Below, piece by piece: positions 1 through 8,938 of a DNA stretch of 32,112 bases (position 1 is the first letter of the stretch; each line of letters begins with the position of its first letter). A model generated the notes under the pieces. The model ran no database searches. It was not told where the DNA came from and saw only the letters and a list, made by a program, of their open reading frames with translations. The DNA is taken from assembly GCA_947177775.1 (NCBI GenBank), contig CAMWVS010000035.1:1-32112 (forward strand), written 5' to 3'. Position numbers and translations under genes: made by a program. Origin of the DNA: an uncultured Prevotella sp. (GTDB taxonomy: Bacteria; Bacteroidota; Bacteroidia; Bacteroidales; Bacteroidaceae).

Positions 1-131
1 ACTCAGCCCTTAAGAGTAATCATACCTCTTCCCTCATCACTCTTCACTCTTACTTCCGAATCTCTCCAAACTCCAAACTCAGCCCTTAAGAGTAATCATA
101 CCTCTTCCCTCATCACTCTTCACTCTTACTT
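1..131. repeat. 55-bp direct repeat, two copies with 76-bp period
   Basis: Bases 1-55 and 77-131 are identical. A shorter degenerate continuation (TCATCACTCT, CTCTTACTT) runs on to about 160. One strand is almost entirely pyrimidine, with CTCTTCACTCTTACTT-like cores. No gene is seen in 1-162. A purine-rich relative, in the opposite orientation, follows aroA at 28541-28590. Repeats of this kind often sit at gene ends in Bacteroidales; the function is unknown. Confidence 0.9.
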
Positions 132-162
132 GAGTAACCCTCATCACTCTGACCTCTTACTT

Positions 163-268
163 CCTAACCTCTAATCAATTAGGTGGAAGAATATACAAAA
201 GGCCAGCACCCCAAAAAAACGGTGCTGGCCTTTTGTATATTCTTCCACCTAATTGATTAGAGGTTAGG
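163..268. terminator. 48-bp perfect palindrome with bidirectional terminator core, overlapping the mdh 3' end
   Basis: Left arm 163-210 and right arm 221-268 are perfect reverse complements around a 10-nt A-rich loop (211-220). The inner GC-rich part (GGCCAGCACC/GGTGCTGGCC) flanked by AAAA and TTTT looks like an intrinsic terminator usable in both directions. The right arm runs through the mdh stop codon and its last three sense codons, so the left arm contains an inverted copy of the gene end. The length goes well beyond what a terminator needs. Confidence 0.85.
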
Positions 269-1249
269 ATTGATCTTGCTCCATTCAGAGATAGCGGGCA
301 CGATGTTGAGCGTAACCAGCTCGTCGCGCATCTTGCAGAGGTGCTCATAGCTTGCGTCAAGCTTGGCGTTCTCCTCGTCAGTTCCCTGCGGAACGTTGTA
401 TGTGCAGCCGTCAGCACCCAGAGTGGTGTCCATAGCCATCATGATGTGGTTGTACTTCTCTGTCTGTACGTATGTACCAACGGGGAAGCGGAAAGGCTCA
501 CCGCCCATAGCCGAACGGATCATCTCGACAGACAGGTATGACGGGCTCTGGAATGAAGAGCGGCCACGCAGCTTGATGATGGCGGCACCGCCCTGCGTAA
601 CGTCCTTCTTCATCTGCTCCCACTCCTCGGCTGTGAACTCGTCAGTGCCGATGATGTCGGTCAGCTTGCGGCCGGCAACGGTAACGTGAGAACCGAACAC
701 AGCCATCTGCTCGCCGTGACCGCCGTATGTGGCGCAACCCTCAATCTCGTTACGCATAACGCCGAACTTCTTTGCCAGAGCGCTCTGCAGACGTGTTGTG
801 TCGAGACCGGCGAGAGTCGTAACCTGTCCGGGCTTCAGACCGGAGTAGAGCAGAGTCACCAGACCCGTGAGGTCAGCGGGGTTGAAGATGATGACAACGT
901 GCTTCACGTCGGGGCAGTATGTCTTGATGTTCTTGCCAAGCTCCTCGGCAATCTTGCAGTTGCCGGCCAGCAGGTCCTCACGTGTCATGCCCTCCTTGCG
1001 GGGTGCACCACCTGAAGAAATGATATACTTTGCGTTAGTGAAAGCTTCCTTCACGTCCGTTGTTGCTGTGATCTTCACGTCGTTGAAACCGCTCTGGCGC
1101 ATTTCCTCAGCCACACCCTCGGGTGAGAACACGTCGTAGAGACAGATTTCGCTTGTCAGACCCATCATGAGGGCGGTCTGAACCATGTTTGAACCAATCA
1201 TACCGGCTGCGCCGACGATTGTGAGTTTCTCGTTAGTTAAAAGTGCCAT
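257..1249 (-). CDS. mdh: Malate dehydrogenase
   Basis: This 330-residue cytosolic protein should interconvert malate and oxaloacetate with NAD(H), linking the TCA/reductive succinate branch to redox balance. The N-terminal Rossmann fold shows the dinucleotide loop GAAGMIG at residues 13-19. Substrate-binding arginines fit R84 (GGAPRKEGMTR) and R90. The catalytic pair fits D150 (GLDTTR, with R153) and H178 (YGGHGEQ). Length is normal for the LDH/MDH superfamily. The ATG at 1249 is the only start that leaves the nucleotide-binding strand intact. It is transcribed alone, away from the SusC operon, and ends inside the long palindrome at 163-268. A lactate dehydrogenase is less likely given the MDH-like arginine-containing loop, but substrate choice is inferred. 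Confidence 0.93.
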   Translation of the reverse strand: MALLTNEKLTIVGAAGMIGSNMVQTALMMGLTSEICLYDVFSPEGVAEEMRQSGFNDVKITATTDVKEAFTNAKYIISSGGAPRKEGMTREDLLAGNCKIAEELGKNIKTYCPDVKHVVIIFNPADLTGLVTLLYSGLKPGQVTTLAGLDTTRLQSALAKKFGVMRNEIEGCATYGGHGEQMAVFGSHVTVAGRKLTDIIGTDEFTAEEWEQMKKDVTQGGAAIIKLRGRSSFQSPSYLSVEMIRSAMGGEPFRFPVGTYVQTEKYNHIMMAMDTTLGADGCTYNVPQGTDEENAKLDASYEHLCKMRDELVTLNIVPAISEWSKINPNL

Positions 1250-1313
1250 AATTTGATAATTATATTTATATGTATTAACGTATAATCTGTTTTGTCGCTC
1301 CTGAAAAACACCG

Positions 1314-1321
1314 CAAAGATA
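1314..1321 (-). promoter_or_regulatory. Possible mdh promoter (-7 element)
   Basis: Read on the minus strand this is TATCTTTG, matching the Bacteroidota TAnnTTTG consensus, 65 bp upstream of the mdh start. The expected TTTG about 19-20 nt further upstream is not clear, so support is partial. Confidence 0.45.
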
Positions 1322-1681
1322 GCAAAAAATAGTGTATCTGCGACATGCGCGCCCCGCTTAAAATTGTTATTAATCCCTAAACACGGCTCCGAATGCCACT
1401 TTTTCCGCCGGTAGCCGCACAAATTGCTATCTGCGGATGGCATATATATAATGTGTAGATGATGGTAGCAAGAACGATGTTCGCATAATAAGCTCAAAGG
1501 ACGCAAAGGCGCAAAGGATATTTTCGCGGTCTTTGTTTCTTAGCGTTCCTTGCGTTCATGCTCTGTTTCGGATTGTGAACGGAATGCTGAATTTTTATTC
1601 AATTTAGAAACACAATGGCGGCTTTTCTTTCAGATTATCCGGTTAAGTTGCGTAAAATATGCAAAATTTGATATTTTTATG

Positions 1682-1710
1682 TTGTTATAAGAAAAAAAAG
1701 ATTAACTTTG
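1682..1710 (+). promoter_or_regulatory. Promoter of the SusC/SusD operon
   Basis: TTG at 1682-1684 and TAACTTTG at 1703-1710, separated by 18 nt, fit the Bacteroidota -33/-7 promoter pattern. The leader to the susC start at 1760 is about 40-50 nt and A/T-rich. No ECF sigma, anti-sigma or SusR-type regulator gene lies nearby in the window. Confidence 0.65.
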
Positions 1711-1759
1711 CAAGTTGTAATTTAATATTTATTTTCTAAAAGTAACTAAGAGAGTATTT

Positions 1760-4700
1760 ATGGAGAAAAGATTAACCATGATTTTGGCGTGCCTGTTCCT
1801 GTCGATAGGAATGGCATTGGCCCAAACAAAGGTGACAGGAACCGTGATATCTCAGGATGACGGCCAGCCGATTATCGGAGCATCGGTAATTCCGGTCGGC
1901 TCAAAAACGGGAACCGTTACCAACTTTGATGGCCAGTTCACTCTGACCGTGCCTGCGGGCAAAAAGATTCAGGTGAGCTACATCGGTATGGTGACAAAGA
2001 CTCTGACACCTAAGCCAAACATGAAAATTACCTTGCAGTCAGACTCCCATACGTTGGGTGACGTCGTGGTGACGGGTATGCAAAAGACTGACCGCCGTAC
2101 ATTTACAGGTTCGGCAACAAAGGTGAAAGCAGATGAGGCTATGATTGGAGGTATGCCGGATATCAGCCGTTCGCTGGAAGGACGTGCTGCCGGTGTGTCA
2201 GTACAGAATGTATCGGGTACGTTCGGAACGGCTCCGAAAATCCGCGTGCGCGGTGCTACATCAATCTACGGAAGCTCTAAACCGCTTTGGGTCGTTGACG
2301 GCGTAATCATGGAAGATATTACTGACGTGAGTGCGGACGACTTGTCTTCCGGTGACCCTGAGACACTTATCAGCTCTGCAATCGCGGGTTTGAACTCCGA
2401 TGATATAGAAACATTCGATATTCTGAAAGACGGTGCCGCCACATCTATCTATGGAGCACGCGCGATGTCCGGTGTGATTGTCGTGACAACCAAAAAGGGT
2501 AAGATGGGTGCCGCCCATATAAACTATACGGGTGAGTTCACAACGCGTCTCAAGCCCAGCTACCGCAACTTCAATATCATGAACTCGCAGGACCAGATGG
2601 GTATTTATCGTGAACTCAAAGACAAAGGATGGCTTTCTTTGTCAAGTGTGCTCAACGGCAGCAACTATGGAGTTTACGGAAAAATGTATGAGTTGATAAA
2701 TACATATAACTCAACTACAGGTCAGTTCGGTCTGCCTAACACCGTAGAGGCACAGAATCAGTATCTTTACAATGCGGAGATGCGTAACACCGACTGGTTT
2801 GACGAGTTGTTCTCAAACTCCATCATGCATAACCATGCCCTCAGCATCAGTGGAGGTACGGAAAAGTCAAACTACTATGTGTCAATGTCAGCTATGCTTG
2901 ATCCGGGATGGTATAAGAAGAGCGATGTCAAGCGTTATACTGCTAACATGAACGTTACGCATCGTATTCTTGACAATCTTTCTGTCAACCTTATCAGTAG
3001 CGGAAGCTACCGTAAGCAGACAGCACCTGGTACGCTCGGACAGGATATAGACGTAGTTTCCGGTGAGGTGAAACGTGATTTTGACATCAACCCTTATTCA
3101 TACGCGCTCAACTCGTCGCGTGCTCTTGATCCTGAGACATATTATCACACACAGTATGCTCCATTTAATATTTTCAATGAATTGGAAAATAACTATATGG
3201 ATTTGAACGTGTTTGATTTGAAGTTCCAGGCTGAGGTGAAGTATAAGCCTTTCAAGGATCTGGAACTTGCCGCGATCGGTGCTGTTAAATATGCCGGTTC
3301 TTCTCAGGAACACAACATTACTGAGAATTCAAATATGGCGCAGAGCTATCGTGCGGCAGACAACAGCCAGATTCGCGACAACAACCCGTTCCTCTATACA
3401 GACCCGGAGGATCCGTATGCTTTGGCTTATTCGGTATTGCCCAATGGAGGTTTCTATAAGCGTAAGGACAATCGCATGACAAGCTACGACTTCCGTGCGA
3501 CGTTCAACTACAATCACACTTTCGCCAATGCTCACAATGTAAACCTCTTCGGCGGTACGGAAATAACCAGCATTGAGCGCTCTACCTCACGGTTTGACGG
3601 TGTCGGAATGCAGTATGGCATGGGCTCGGTTCCTTTCTACACATATCAGTATTTCAAGAAGCTGACCGAAGAGAACTCGCTGTATTACGAACTTGACAAT
3701 ACGGTGGACCGCAGTGCCGCTTTCTATGGCGTGCTTACATATTCATACAAGCAGAGATACAACCTCAACGGAACATTGCGTTATGAAGGTTCCAACAGAA
3801 TGGGTAAGAGCACGAGCGCACGATGGTTGCCTACATGGAACGTTTCAGGTTCATGGAACATGCACGAGGAATCATTCTTCAATAAGTTGAGATCGGTTCT
3901 TTCTCATCTCACCCTCAAGGCTTCCTATTCGTTGACAGCCGATCACGGACCATGGCAGTATGCGTCCAACACGACACCTATCTTCTATTCTTCAACGCCG
4001 TGGCGTCCGTTCTCTTCCGATAAAGAGCCGGGAATAGCAGAGTCTTATCCGCAGAACAACGAGCTTACTTATGAGAAGAAGCATGAATTCAGCACCACAT
4101 TGGAGACAGGTTTCCTTAACAACCGTATCAATGTTGAGTTCGGTCTGTTCTTCCGTAACAACTATGACCTTATCGGACAGATTGTAACAATGCAGGCTCC
4201 TTCTGTACAGTATGCCAATGTCGCATCGATGAAGTCTCACGGTGAGGAACTCAGTATAACAACAGAGAATATCAAGACAAAGGATTTCACCTGGACGTCG
4301 AACCTCATATATTCTCACGCTGTGACTAAGGTTACCGACCTGAAGACACGATGCACGACAATGGACCTCATACAGGGAAGCGGCTTCGCTCTTGAAGGCT
4401 ATCCCGCACGCGGTATATTCTCTATCCCGTTCATGGGACTCGATGAGAACGGTTTCCCGACGTTCATGAACGAGAAGGGTGAAATCACTTCTACGGACAT
4501 AAACTTCCAGGAGCGTGACAACAACAGCTATCTGAAGTATGAAGGACCGTCTGACCCGACAGTTACCGGCTCGTTCGGAAACGTCTTCACATATAAAGGC
4601 TTCCGTCTCAACGTGTTCATCACATACGCATTTGGAAATGTGGTTCGACTTGACCCTGTCTTCTCTGCCCGTTATAATGACATGAGCTCTATGACCAAGG

Positions 4701-5071
4701 AATTCAACAACCGTTGGATGGTGCCGGGTGATGAGGCATACACCAATGTTCCTGTGATTCTTAGCTACCGTCAGTATAACGACAACAACCAGTTGCGTTA
4801 CGGATACAATGCTTACAATTATTCAACAGAGCGTATTGCCAAGGGTGACTTTATCCGTATGAAGGAAATATCACTTGGTTACGACTTCCCCAAAGCATGG
4901 TTTAGCTCTACAGCTCTCAAAAGCCTCTCGCTCAAACTTCAGGCAACCAACTTGTTCCTCATCTATTCGGACGACAAGTTGAACGGCCAGGATCCGGAAT
5001 TCTTCAATACCGGTGGTGTGGCTGCCCCGGTGCCCAAGCAGTTTACCCTTACAGTTAAAGCAGGCTTCTAA
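1760..5071 (+). CDS. SusC/RagA-family TonB-linked outer membrane transporter
   Basis: This 1103-residue outer-membrane barrel should import a large nutrient across the outer membrane using TonB energy, with the SusD-like protein encoded next as its lid. Residues 1-21 form a signal peptide ending ALA|Q. Residues about 24-95 form the carboxypeptidase-regulatory-like domain (VTGTVISQDDGQPIIGASV, DGQFTLTVP). The family hallmark LGDVVVTGMQK at about 99-109 leads into the plug domain (SLEGRAAGVSV, IRVRGATSI, PLWVVDGV, DILKDGAATSIYG). The rest is a barrel ending in an aromatic-rich strand with terminal Phe (FTLTVKAGF). Length is typical. It is first gene of a five-gene operon. The substrate is not visible in the sequence: it could be peptide (as for RagA) or glycan (as for SusC). 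Confidence 0.95.
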   Translation: MEKRLTMILACLFLSIGMALAQTKVTGTVISQDDGQPIIGASVIPVGSKTGTVTNFDGQFTLTVPAGKKIQVSYIGMVTKTLTPKPNMKITLQSDSHTLGDVVVTGMQKTDRRTFTGSATKVKADEAMIGGMPDISRSLEGRAAGVSVQNVSGTFGTAPKIRVRGATSIYGSSKPLWVVDGVIMEDITDVSADDLSSGDPETLISSAIAGLNSDDIETFDILKDGAATSIYGARAMSGVIVVTTKKGKMGAAHINYTGEFTTRLKPSYRNFNIMNSQDQMGIYRELKDKGWLSLSSVLNGSNYGVYGKMYELINTYNSTTGQFGLPNTVEAQNQYLYNAEMRNTDWFDELFSNSIMHNHALSISGGTEKSNYYVSMSAMLDPGWYKKSDVKRYTANMNVTHRILDNLSVNLISSGSYRKQTAPGTLGQDIDVVSGEVKRDFDINPYSYALNSSRALDPETYYHTQYAPFNIFNELENNYMDLNVFDLKFQAEVKYKPFKDLELAAIGAVKYAGSSQEHNITENSNMAQSYRAADNSQIRDNNPFLYTDPEDPYALAYSVLPNGGFYKRKDNRMTSYDFRATFNYNHTFANAHNVNLFGGTEITSIERSTSRFDGVGMQYGMGSVPFYTYQYFKKLTEENSLYYELDNTVDRSAAFYGVLTYSYKQRYNLNGTLRYEGSNRMGKSTSARWLPTWNVSGSWNMHEESFFNKLRSVLSHLTLKASYSLTADHGPWQYASNTTPIFYSSTPWRPFSSDKEPGIAESYPQNNELTYEKKHEFSTTLETGFLNNRINVEFGLFFRNNYDLIGQIVTMQAPSVQYANVASMKSHGEELSITTENIKTKDFTWTSNLIYSHAVTKVTDLKTRCTTMDLIQGSGFALEGYPARGIFSIPFMGLDENGFPTFMNEKGEITSTDINFQERDNNSYLKYEGPSDPTVTGSFGNVFTYKGFRLNVFITYAFGNVVRLDPVFSARYNDMSSMTKEFNNRWMVPGDEAYTNVPVILSYRQYNDNNQLRYGYNAYNYSTERIAKGDFIRMKEISLGYDFPKAWFSSTALKSLSLKLQATNLFLIYSDDKLNGQDPEFFNTGGVAAPVPKQFTLTVKAGF

Positions 5072-5090
5072 TATATTTGATATTTAAGGT

Positions 5091-6668
5091 ATGAAAAGAA
5101 ACAGATTATATATATTGTCGCTGGCGTTGGCCACAGGAATCGGATTAACTTCCTGCAATGATTTCCTTGACGAGCTGCCGGACAACCGAATGGAAATAAA
5201 GAATGCAGAGGAATTGAACTATATTTTGGTCAATGCCTATCCGAGTGTACACCCGGCTGCTGTTTTCGAATGGTATTCTGACAATTCAACAGAATGTTAC
5301 AATACGTCCTGGACAAGCGAACGCTTTCAGGAACAGGCTTACAGATGGCAGGATATCACTGAGTCTTCAGACCCGGAGACTCCCAAGATGGTCTGGGACG
5401 CATATTATTCGTCAATAGAAAATGCCAATCAGGTCATAAAGTTTGTTGAGGAGAGTGAAGACCCCTCACAGTTCAATGCTCAGTATGGCGAGGCTCTGAT
5501 TGTCCGTGCCTATGCTATGTTCACCCTGAGCACAATGTTCTGTCAGGCGTACGATCCGGCAACCGCAGACACGGAGAATTCCGGTATGCCTTATCTGACC
5601 AAGCCTCAGGAATTTGTCGGTGAGGTTTATCAGCGTGGAACTCTTGCGGAACTTTACGCTAAGGTTGAATCGGACATTCAGCGCGGACTTCCTCTCATCG
5701 AGAACAACTACGCCAAGCCTAAGTATCATTTCACGAAGGCTGCCGCCAATGCTTTTGCAGCACGCTTTTATCTGTATTATCATAAGTATGACGAGGCCAT
5801 CAGGTGTGCCGATGTCGTGCTTGGAAACAACCCGGCAAGCATGCTCCGTGACTGGGCTTCGTGGAATGCTCTTTCTGCCAACAAGATGGTGCAGCCCAAT
5901 GCTTATATCTCGGCCAACGAGGAAGCCAATCTTCTGTTGCAGGTTGTAGGTTCTCAGTGGGGAGTATTCATCGGTCCTTATCTTGCCGGAGAGAAGTACA
6001 CCCACAGCCATCTCGTTGCCGATTATGAAACAATCTCGGCCAACGGTCCCTGGGGTAATAGCCAGCAGGTAATGGGATTCACGGTGTTCTATAATGACGA
6101 CATGGCTACAAAGATGCTGCGTAAGATACCTTATGTCTTCGAATACGTGGACATACAGGCCGGTATCGGTTATCCTCACTCTGTCTATCCGGTGTTCACA
6201 ACGGATGAGACTTTGATGGTACGTGCGGAGGCTAAAATACTGAAGGGTGACCTTACGGGCGGACTTGATGACATCAATGCAGAGCTGTCGAAGTTCACTG
6301 CAAATGGTGTCCGTCTGGATATGAATACAATCAGTACATTCTATTCCGGTATAGGATACGATGCTCCGATGGCTCCCACGCCCAAGAAGGAATTGCATCC
6401 GTGGTTCGCTCTTGAGAACGGCAGCGATATGGAGAATATGCTCCAGTGTCTGCTTCAGCTGCGCCGTCTGGTTACGATACATGATGGTCTGCGTCTGCAG
6501 GATGTCAAGCGTTATGGCATAACGATGTATCGTCGTCGCATAAACAAATCGGTTCAGATTCTTGAAGTGACGGATACGATGGAGAAGGGTGACGACCGTC
6601 TGGCCATACAGTTGCCGCAGGAAGTTACTTCTATCGGTCTGCCAGCCAACCCGAGAAGAAATAAGTAA
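5091..6668 (+). CDS. SusD/RagB-family nutrient-binding outer membrane lipoprotein
   Basis: The 525-residue product is the surface lid partner of the SusC-like transporter, binding substrate and closing over the barrel. The lipoprotein signal ends at LTSC22, and the mature N-terminus NDFLDELPDNR is typical of SusD families. Helical TPR-like segments follow (IVRAYAMFTLSTMFCQAYDP; AANAFAARFYLYYHKYDEAI), as does the LMVRAEAKILKGD segment near the C-terminal third. It begins 19 bp after susC, so the two are co-transcribed. It keeps the normal length and reading frame. The ligand cannot be inferred from sequence; the neighbouring metallopeptidase lipoprotein suggests peptides or glycoproteins, which is inference only. 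Confidence 0.93.
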   Translation: MKRNRLYILSLALATGIGLTSCNDFLDELPDNRMEIKNAEELNYILVNAYPSVHPAAVFEWYSDNSTECYNTSWTSERFQEQAYRWQDITESSDPETPKMVWDAYYSSIENANQVIKFVEESEDPSQFNAQYGEALIVRAYAMFTLSTMFCQAYDPATADTENSGMPYLTKPQEFVGEVYQRGTLAELYAKVESDIQRGLPLIENNYAKPKYHFTKAAANAFAARFYLYYHKYDEAIRCADVVLGNNPASMLRDWASWNALSANKMVQPNAYISANEEANLLLQVVGSQWGVFIGPYLAGEKYTHSHLVADYETISANGPWGNSQQVMGFTVFYNDDMATKMLRKIPYVFEYVDIQAGIGYPHSVYPVFTTDETLMVRAEAKILKGDLTGGLDDINAELSKFTANGVRLDMNTISTFYSGIGYDAPMAPTPKKELHPWFALENGSDMENMLQCLLQLRRLVTIHDGLRLQDVKRYGITMYRRRINKSVQILEVTDTMEKGDDRLAIQLPQEVTSIGLPANPRRNK

Positions 6669-6702
6669 GTGTTGAGTGATAACAATAAAGACATTTAAAG
6701 AT

Positions 6703-7581
6703 ATGAAGAATATAATATATATATTAGGTCTGGTGTTTTGCCTGGGACTGGTGTCTTGCTCCGACGATAATGAACCGTCAGGCCAGAGCATCTTCACGGG
6801 GGCAACGGTGCAGCGTGACGCGCTTGACACGTGGCTGCTGATGAACTACGCCTATCCTTACAACATCGACTTCAAATATAAGATGGAGGATATCGAGAGT
6901 GACATGAAGTACACTCTCGTGCCTGCCGATTCAGCCAAGGCTGCCAAGCTGGCAATCATCGTGAAATATCTCTGGCTTGATGCTTATGCAGAGGTTGTCG
7001 GCCAGGATTTCATCAAGGCCAATGTGCCGAGACAGATTCACCTTGTCGGTTCGCCCGCTTACAACAGTGAGGGAACGATGGTGCTCGGTACTGCCGAGGG
7101 TGGTCTGAAGATTACTCTTTACATGGTTAACGAGCTGACAGAGGAGATGCTTCATGACTATGAGACTCTCAATGAGTATTATTTCCATACCATACACCAC
7201 GAGTTCACCCACATTCTCAACCAGCGTAAGCCTTATGACACTTCATGGGATCTTATTTCAGAGGGTGACTTCATCAGCGGTGACTGGTATCAGTACACAG
7301 ACCAGTACGCATGGCAGCACGGTTTTGTGACCCCGTATGCCATGAGCGAGCCTATTGAGGACTTTGCTGAGGTTATGTCTGTTTATGTGACCATCACTCC
7401 CGAGCAGTGGCAGGAAAAGATTGACGGTGCCGGCGAGAAGGCTGCAACGCTTGAAAAGAAGCTCGAAATGGTCAAGACTTATATGAAAGATTCATGGAAT
7501 CTTGATCTTGACGAGTTGCGTTCAGTTGTGTTGCGTCGTGCAGACGAGTTGAAGACATTGGATTTGGAACATCTCAAATAG
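6703..7581 (+). CDS. Predicted zinc metallopeptidase lipoprotein (Peptidase_Mx1-like)
   Basis: The ATG at 6703 is preferred over an upstream GTG at 6676. It gives a 292-residue protein beginning directly with a lipoprotein signal (MKNIIYILGLVFCLGLVSC, C19). A zinc-binding HExxH motif lies at H166-H170 (HHEFTHILNQ), and an acidic motif downstream (SEPIEDFAEVMS, E216-E223) could supply the third zinc ligand. This arrangement matches the putative zinc-binding metallopeptidase lipoproteins that accompany SusC/SusD pairs in Bacteroidales. It probably sits on the outer membrane and trims a protein or peptide ligand for uptake. The gene begins 34 bp after susD. Peptidase activity is inferred from the motif alone; substrate is unknown. 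Confidence 0.82.
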   Translation: MKNIIYILGLVFCLGLVSCSDDNEPSGQSIFTGATVQRDALDTWLLMNYAYPYNIDFKYKMEDIESDMKYTLVPADSAKAAKLAIIVKYLWLDAYAEVVGQDFIKANVPRQIHLVGSPAYNSEGTMVLGTAEGGLKITLYMVNELTEEMLHDYETLNEYYFHTIHHEFTHILNQRKPYDTSWDLISEGDFISGDWYQYTDQYAWQHGFVTPYAMSEPIEDFAEVMSVYVTITPEQWQEKIDGAGEKAATLEKKLEMVKTYMKDSWNLDLDELRSVVLRRADELKTLDLEHLK

Positions 7582-7593
7582 TTTTATATCGTT

Positions 7594-8922
7594 ATGAAGA
7601 AAATATTATTAAGCATATTATTGATAGGCGCAGCGGCTTTCTCTCTGCAGTCCTGTGGCGATGACGACAACGACATCTTCGACAAGTCGGCTGCTGTACG
7701 CATAGACGAGGCAGTTGCAGAGACCAAGGCCTTGCTGGTGTCTTCTCCGAACGGCTGGATGATGCACTACTATACCGGTCGTGAATATACCGGTGGCGGC
7801 TTTACCATGTTTGTAAAGTTCGATGGGAGCAAGGCTCATGCCTCTTCCGACATCGCTGCCGATGTGAATATGGTGAGCACGTCAAGCTATGACGTCATCA
7901 AGGACCAAGGCCCTGTGCTCACGTTCAATACATACAACGAAATTCTCCATTTCCTTGCACAGCCTTATCAGGGTGATGTTGATGGCGAAGAGGGTGACTA
8001 TGAATTTATCGTTCAGAAAATCACCGACGACGCTATCTATCTCAAGGGCAAGAAATTCGGCAATAAGTTCGTTATGACCCGCGTGCCGGAATCACTGAAC
8101 TGGGCTGATTATCTCACTGAACTGAATAATGTGGACAAGGCTACGGCTTCCGTTTATCTCGTTCAGTACAATGGTCAGCTGGTTGACTCACTGATTATCG
8201 ACCGCGACGCCCATAACGCTCAGCTCACTTCCCAGACCGAGACGACACCCTATTGCTATGTGCCCGGTGGAATCGAGTTCCATACAGCTCTCACGACTCT
8301 TGGCGGACATGCCTTTGAGAAGATCAATCTGACTGATGCGACATCGTCAACATTCAGTGACCCGACCGGAACGCTTGAGTTTGTGAAGTGTACGGACGAA
8401 GGTTTCAATCTTGACGTAGCCGACTTCGCGGGCGAGTGGACGATGACCTATACGAATATCAGCAACCGTACCGTCACAGACAAGATTGTCTTCGAGTCTT
8501 ATGATGAGTATCTTGGCAAACAGTCGCATACGATTCTTCGCGGAACGTTCTCTTATAGCGGTATGGCACGTGCTGACATCGGTCCGAGTTCCTCTTTGGA
8601 GAATGCGGCCGGAGACTACAACTTGTTCCTCATGTACGACAACCGCACAGGAAAGTTCATGTTCTCCCACTATTCTACTTCAGCGGATCCTACAGAGAAG
8701 TTCGACTATCTCATTTTCGTTGGCGCGTCTATTGACGCAGAGGGTTATTTCGGCTTCAATCAGGTTCAGTTCAAGTATCAGCCCGCTACCGGAAATCTGG
8801 TTATCGACGGTCCGAACAACGGATTCGCCTATCTCAACAGCTATATTGATGAGGACGGTGACGACGGTATTGCACTACGTTTCTACGGCCTGGACATAAA
8901 GGAATTAAAACGTGTTAAATAA
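7594..8922 (+). CDS. DUF4302-type lipoprotein of the SusCD operon
   Basis: A 442-residue lipoprotein with signal MKKILLSILLIGAAAFSLQS and acylated C21. The mature start GDDDNDIFDKSAAVRIDEA followed by SSPNGWMMHYYTG and GGGFTMFVKFDG resembles the DUF4302 family, which occurs beside SusCD pairs. The C-terminal half is rich in beta-strand-like stretches and aromatic residues, with no catalytic motif seen. It lies 12 bp after the metallopeptidase gene. Its role is unknown; a surface-exposed accessory binding protein is a reasonable inference from position and lipidation. The family name rests on recall of N-terminal motifs, so is moderately certain. Confidence 0.75.
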   Translation: MKKILLSILLIGAAAFSLQSCGDDDNDIFDKSAAVRIDEAVAETKALLVSSPNGWMMHYYTGREYTGGGFTMFVKFDGSKAHASSDIAADVNMVSTSSYDVIKDQGPVLTFNTYNEILHFLAQPYQGDVDGEEGDYEFIVQKITDDAIYLKGKKFGNKFVMTRVPESLNWADYLTELNNVDKATASVYLVQYNGQLVDSLIIDRDAHNAQLTSQTETTPYCYVPGGIEFHTALTTLGGHAFEKINLTDATSSTFSDPTGTLEFVKCTDEGFNLDVADFAGEWTMTYTNISNRTVTDKIVFESYDEYLGKQSHTILRGTFSYSGMARADIGPSSSLENAAGDYNLFLMYDNRTGKFMFSHYSTSADPTEKFDYLIFVGASIDAEGYFGFNQVQFKYQPATGNLVIDGPNNGFAYLNSYIDEDGDDGIALRFYGLDIKELKRVK

Positions 8923-8938
8923 AAAGTAAGACATAAGT

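Larger units (their letters stand above)
1250..1759. other. Divergent intergenic region between mdh and susC
   Basis: No convincing gene lies here; a small minus-strand reading frame at 1237-1506 has no recognisable features. A minus-strand TATCTTTG at 1314-1321 is a plausible -7 element for mdh, though no clear -33 partner was found. Around 1497-1560, CGCAAAGG-type words (GACGCAAAGGCGCAAAGG) are followed by an inverted relative (AGCGTTCCTTGCGTTC), which resembles a degenerate dispersed palindromic repeat. The susC promoter occupies the right end. Confidence 0.6.

Noticed and set aside
1237..1506. 89-codon minus-strand frame upstream of mdh
   Set aside because: It covers the probable mdh promoter and a repeat-like region, and its product has no recognisable features.
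6676..6702. GTG start for the metallopeptidase
   Set aside because: It would place nine polar or charged residues before a lipoprotein signal that begins well at the ATG at 6703.
5466..6830. 454-codon open frame on the minus strand opposite susD
   Set aside because: It lies antisense to a well-supported SusD gene, has no signal or domain, and its length is explained by codon bias of the real gene.
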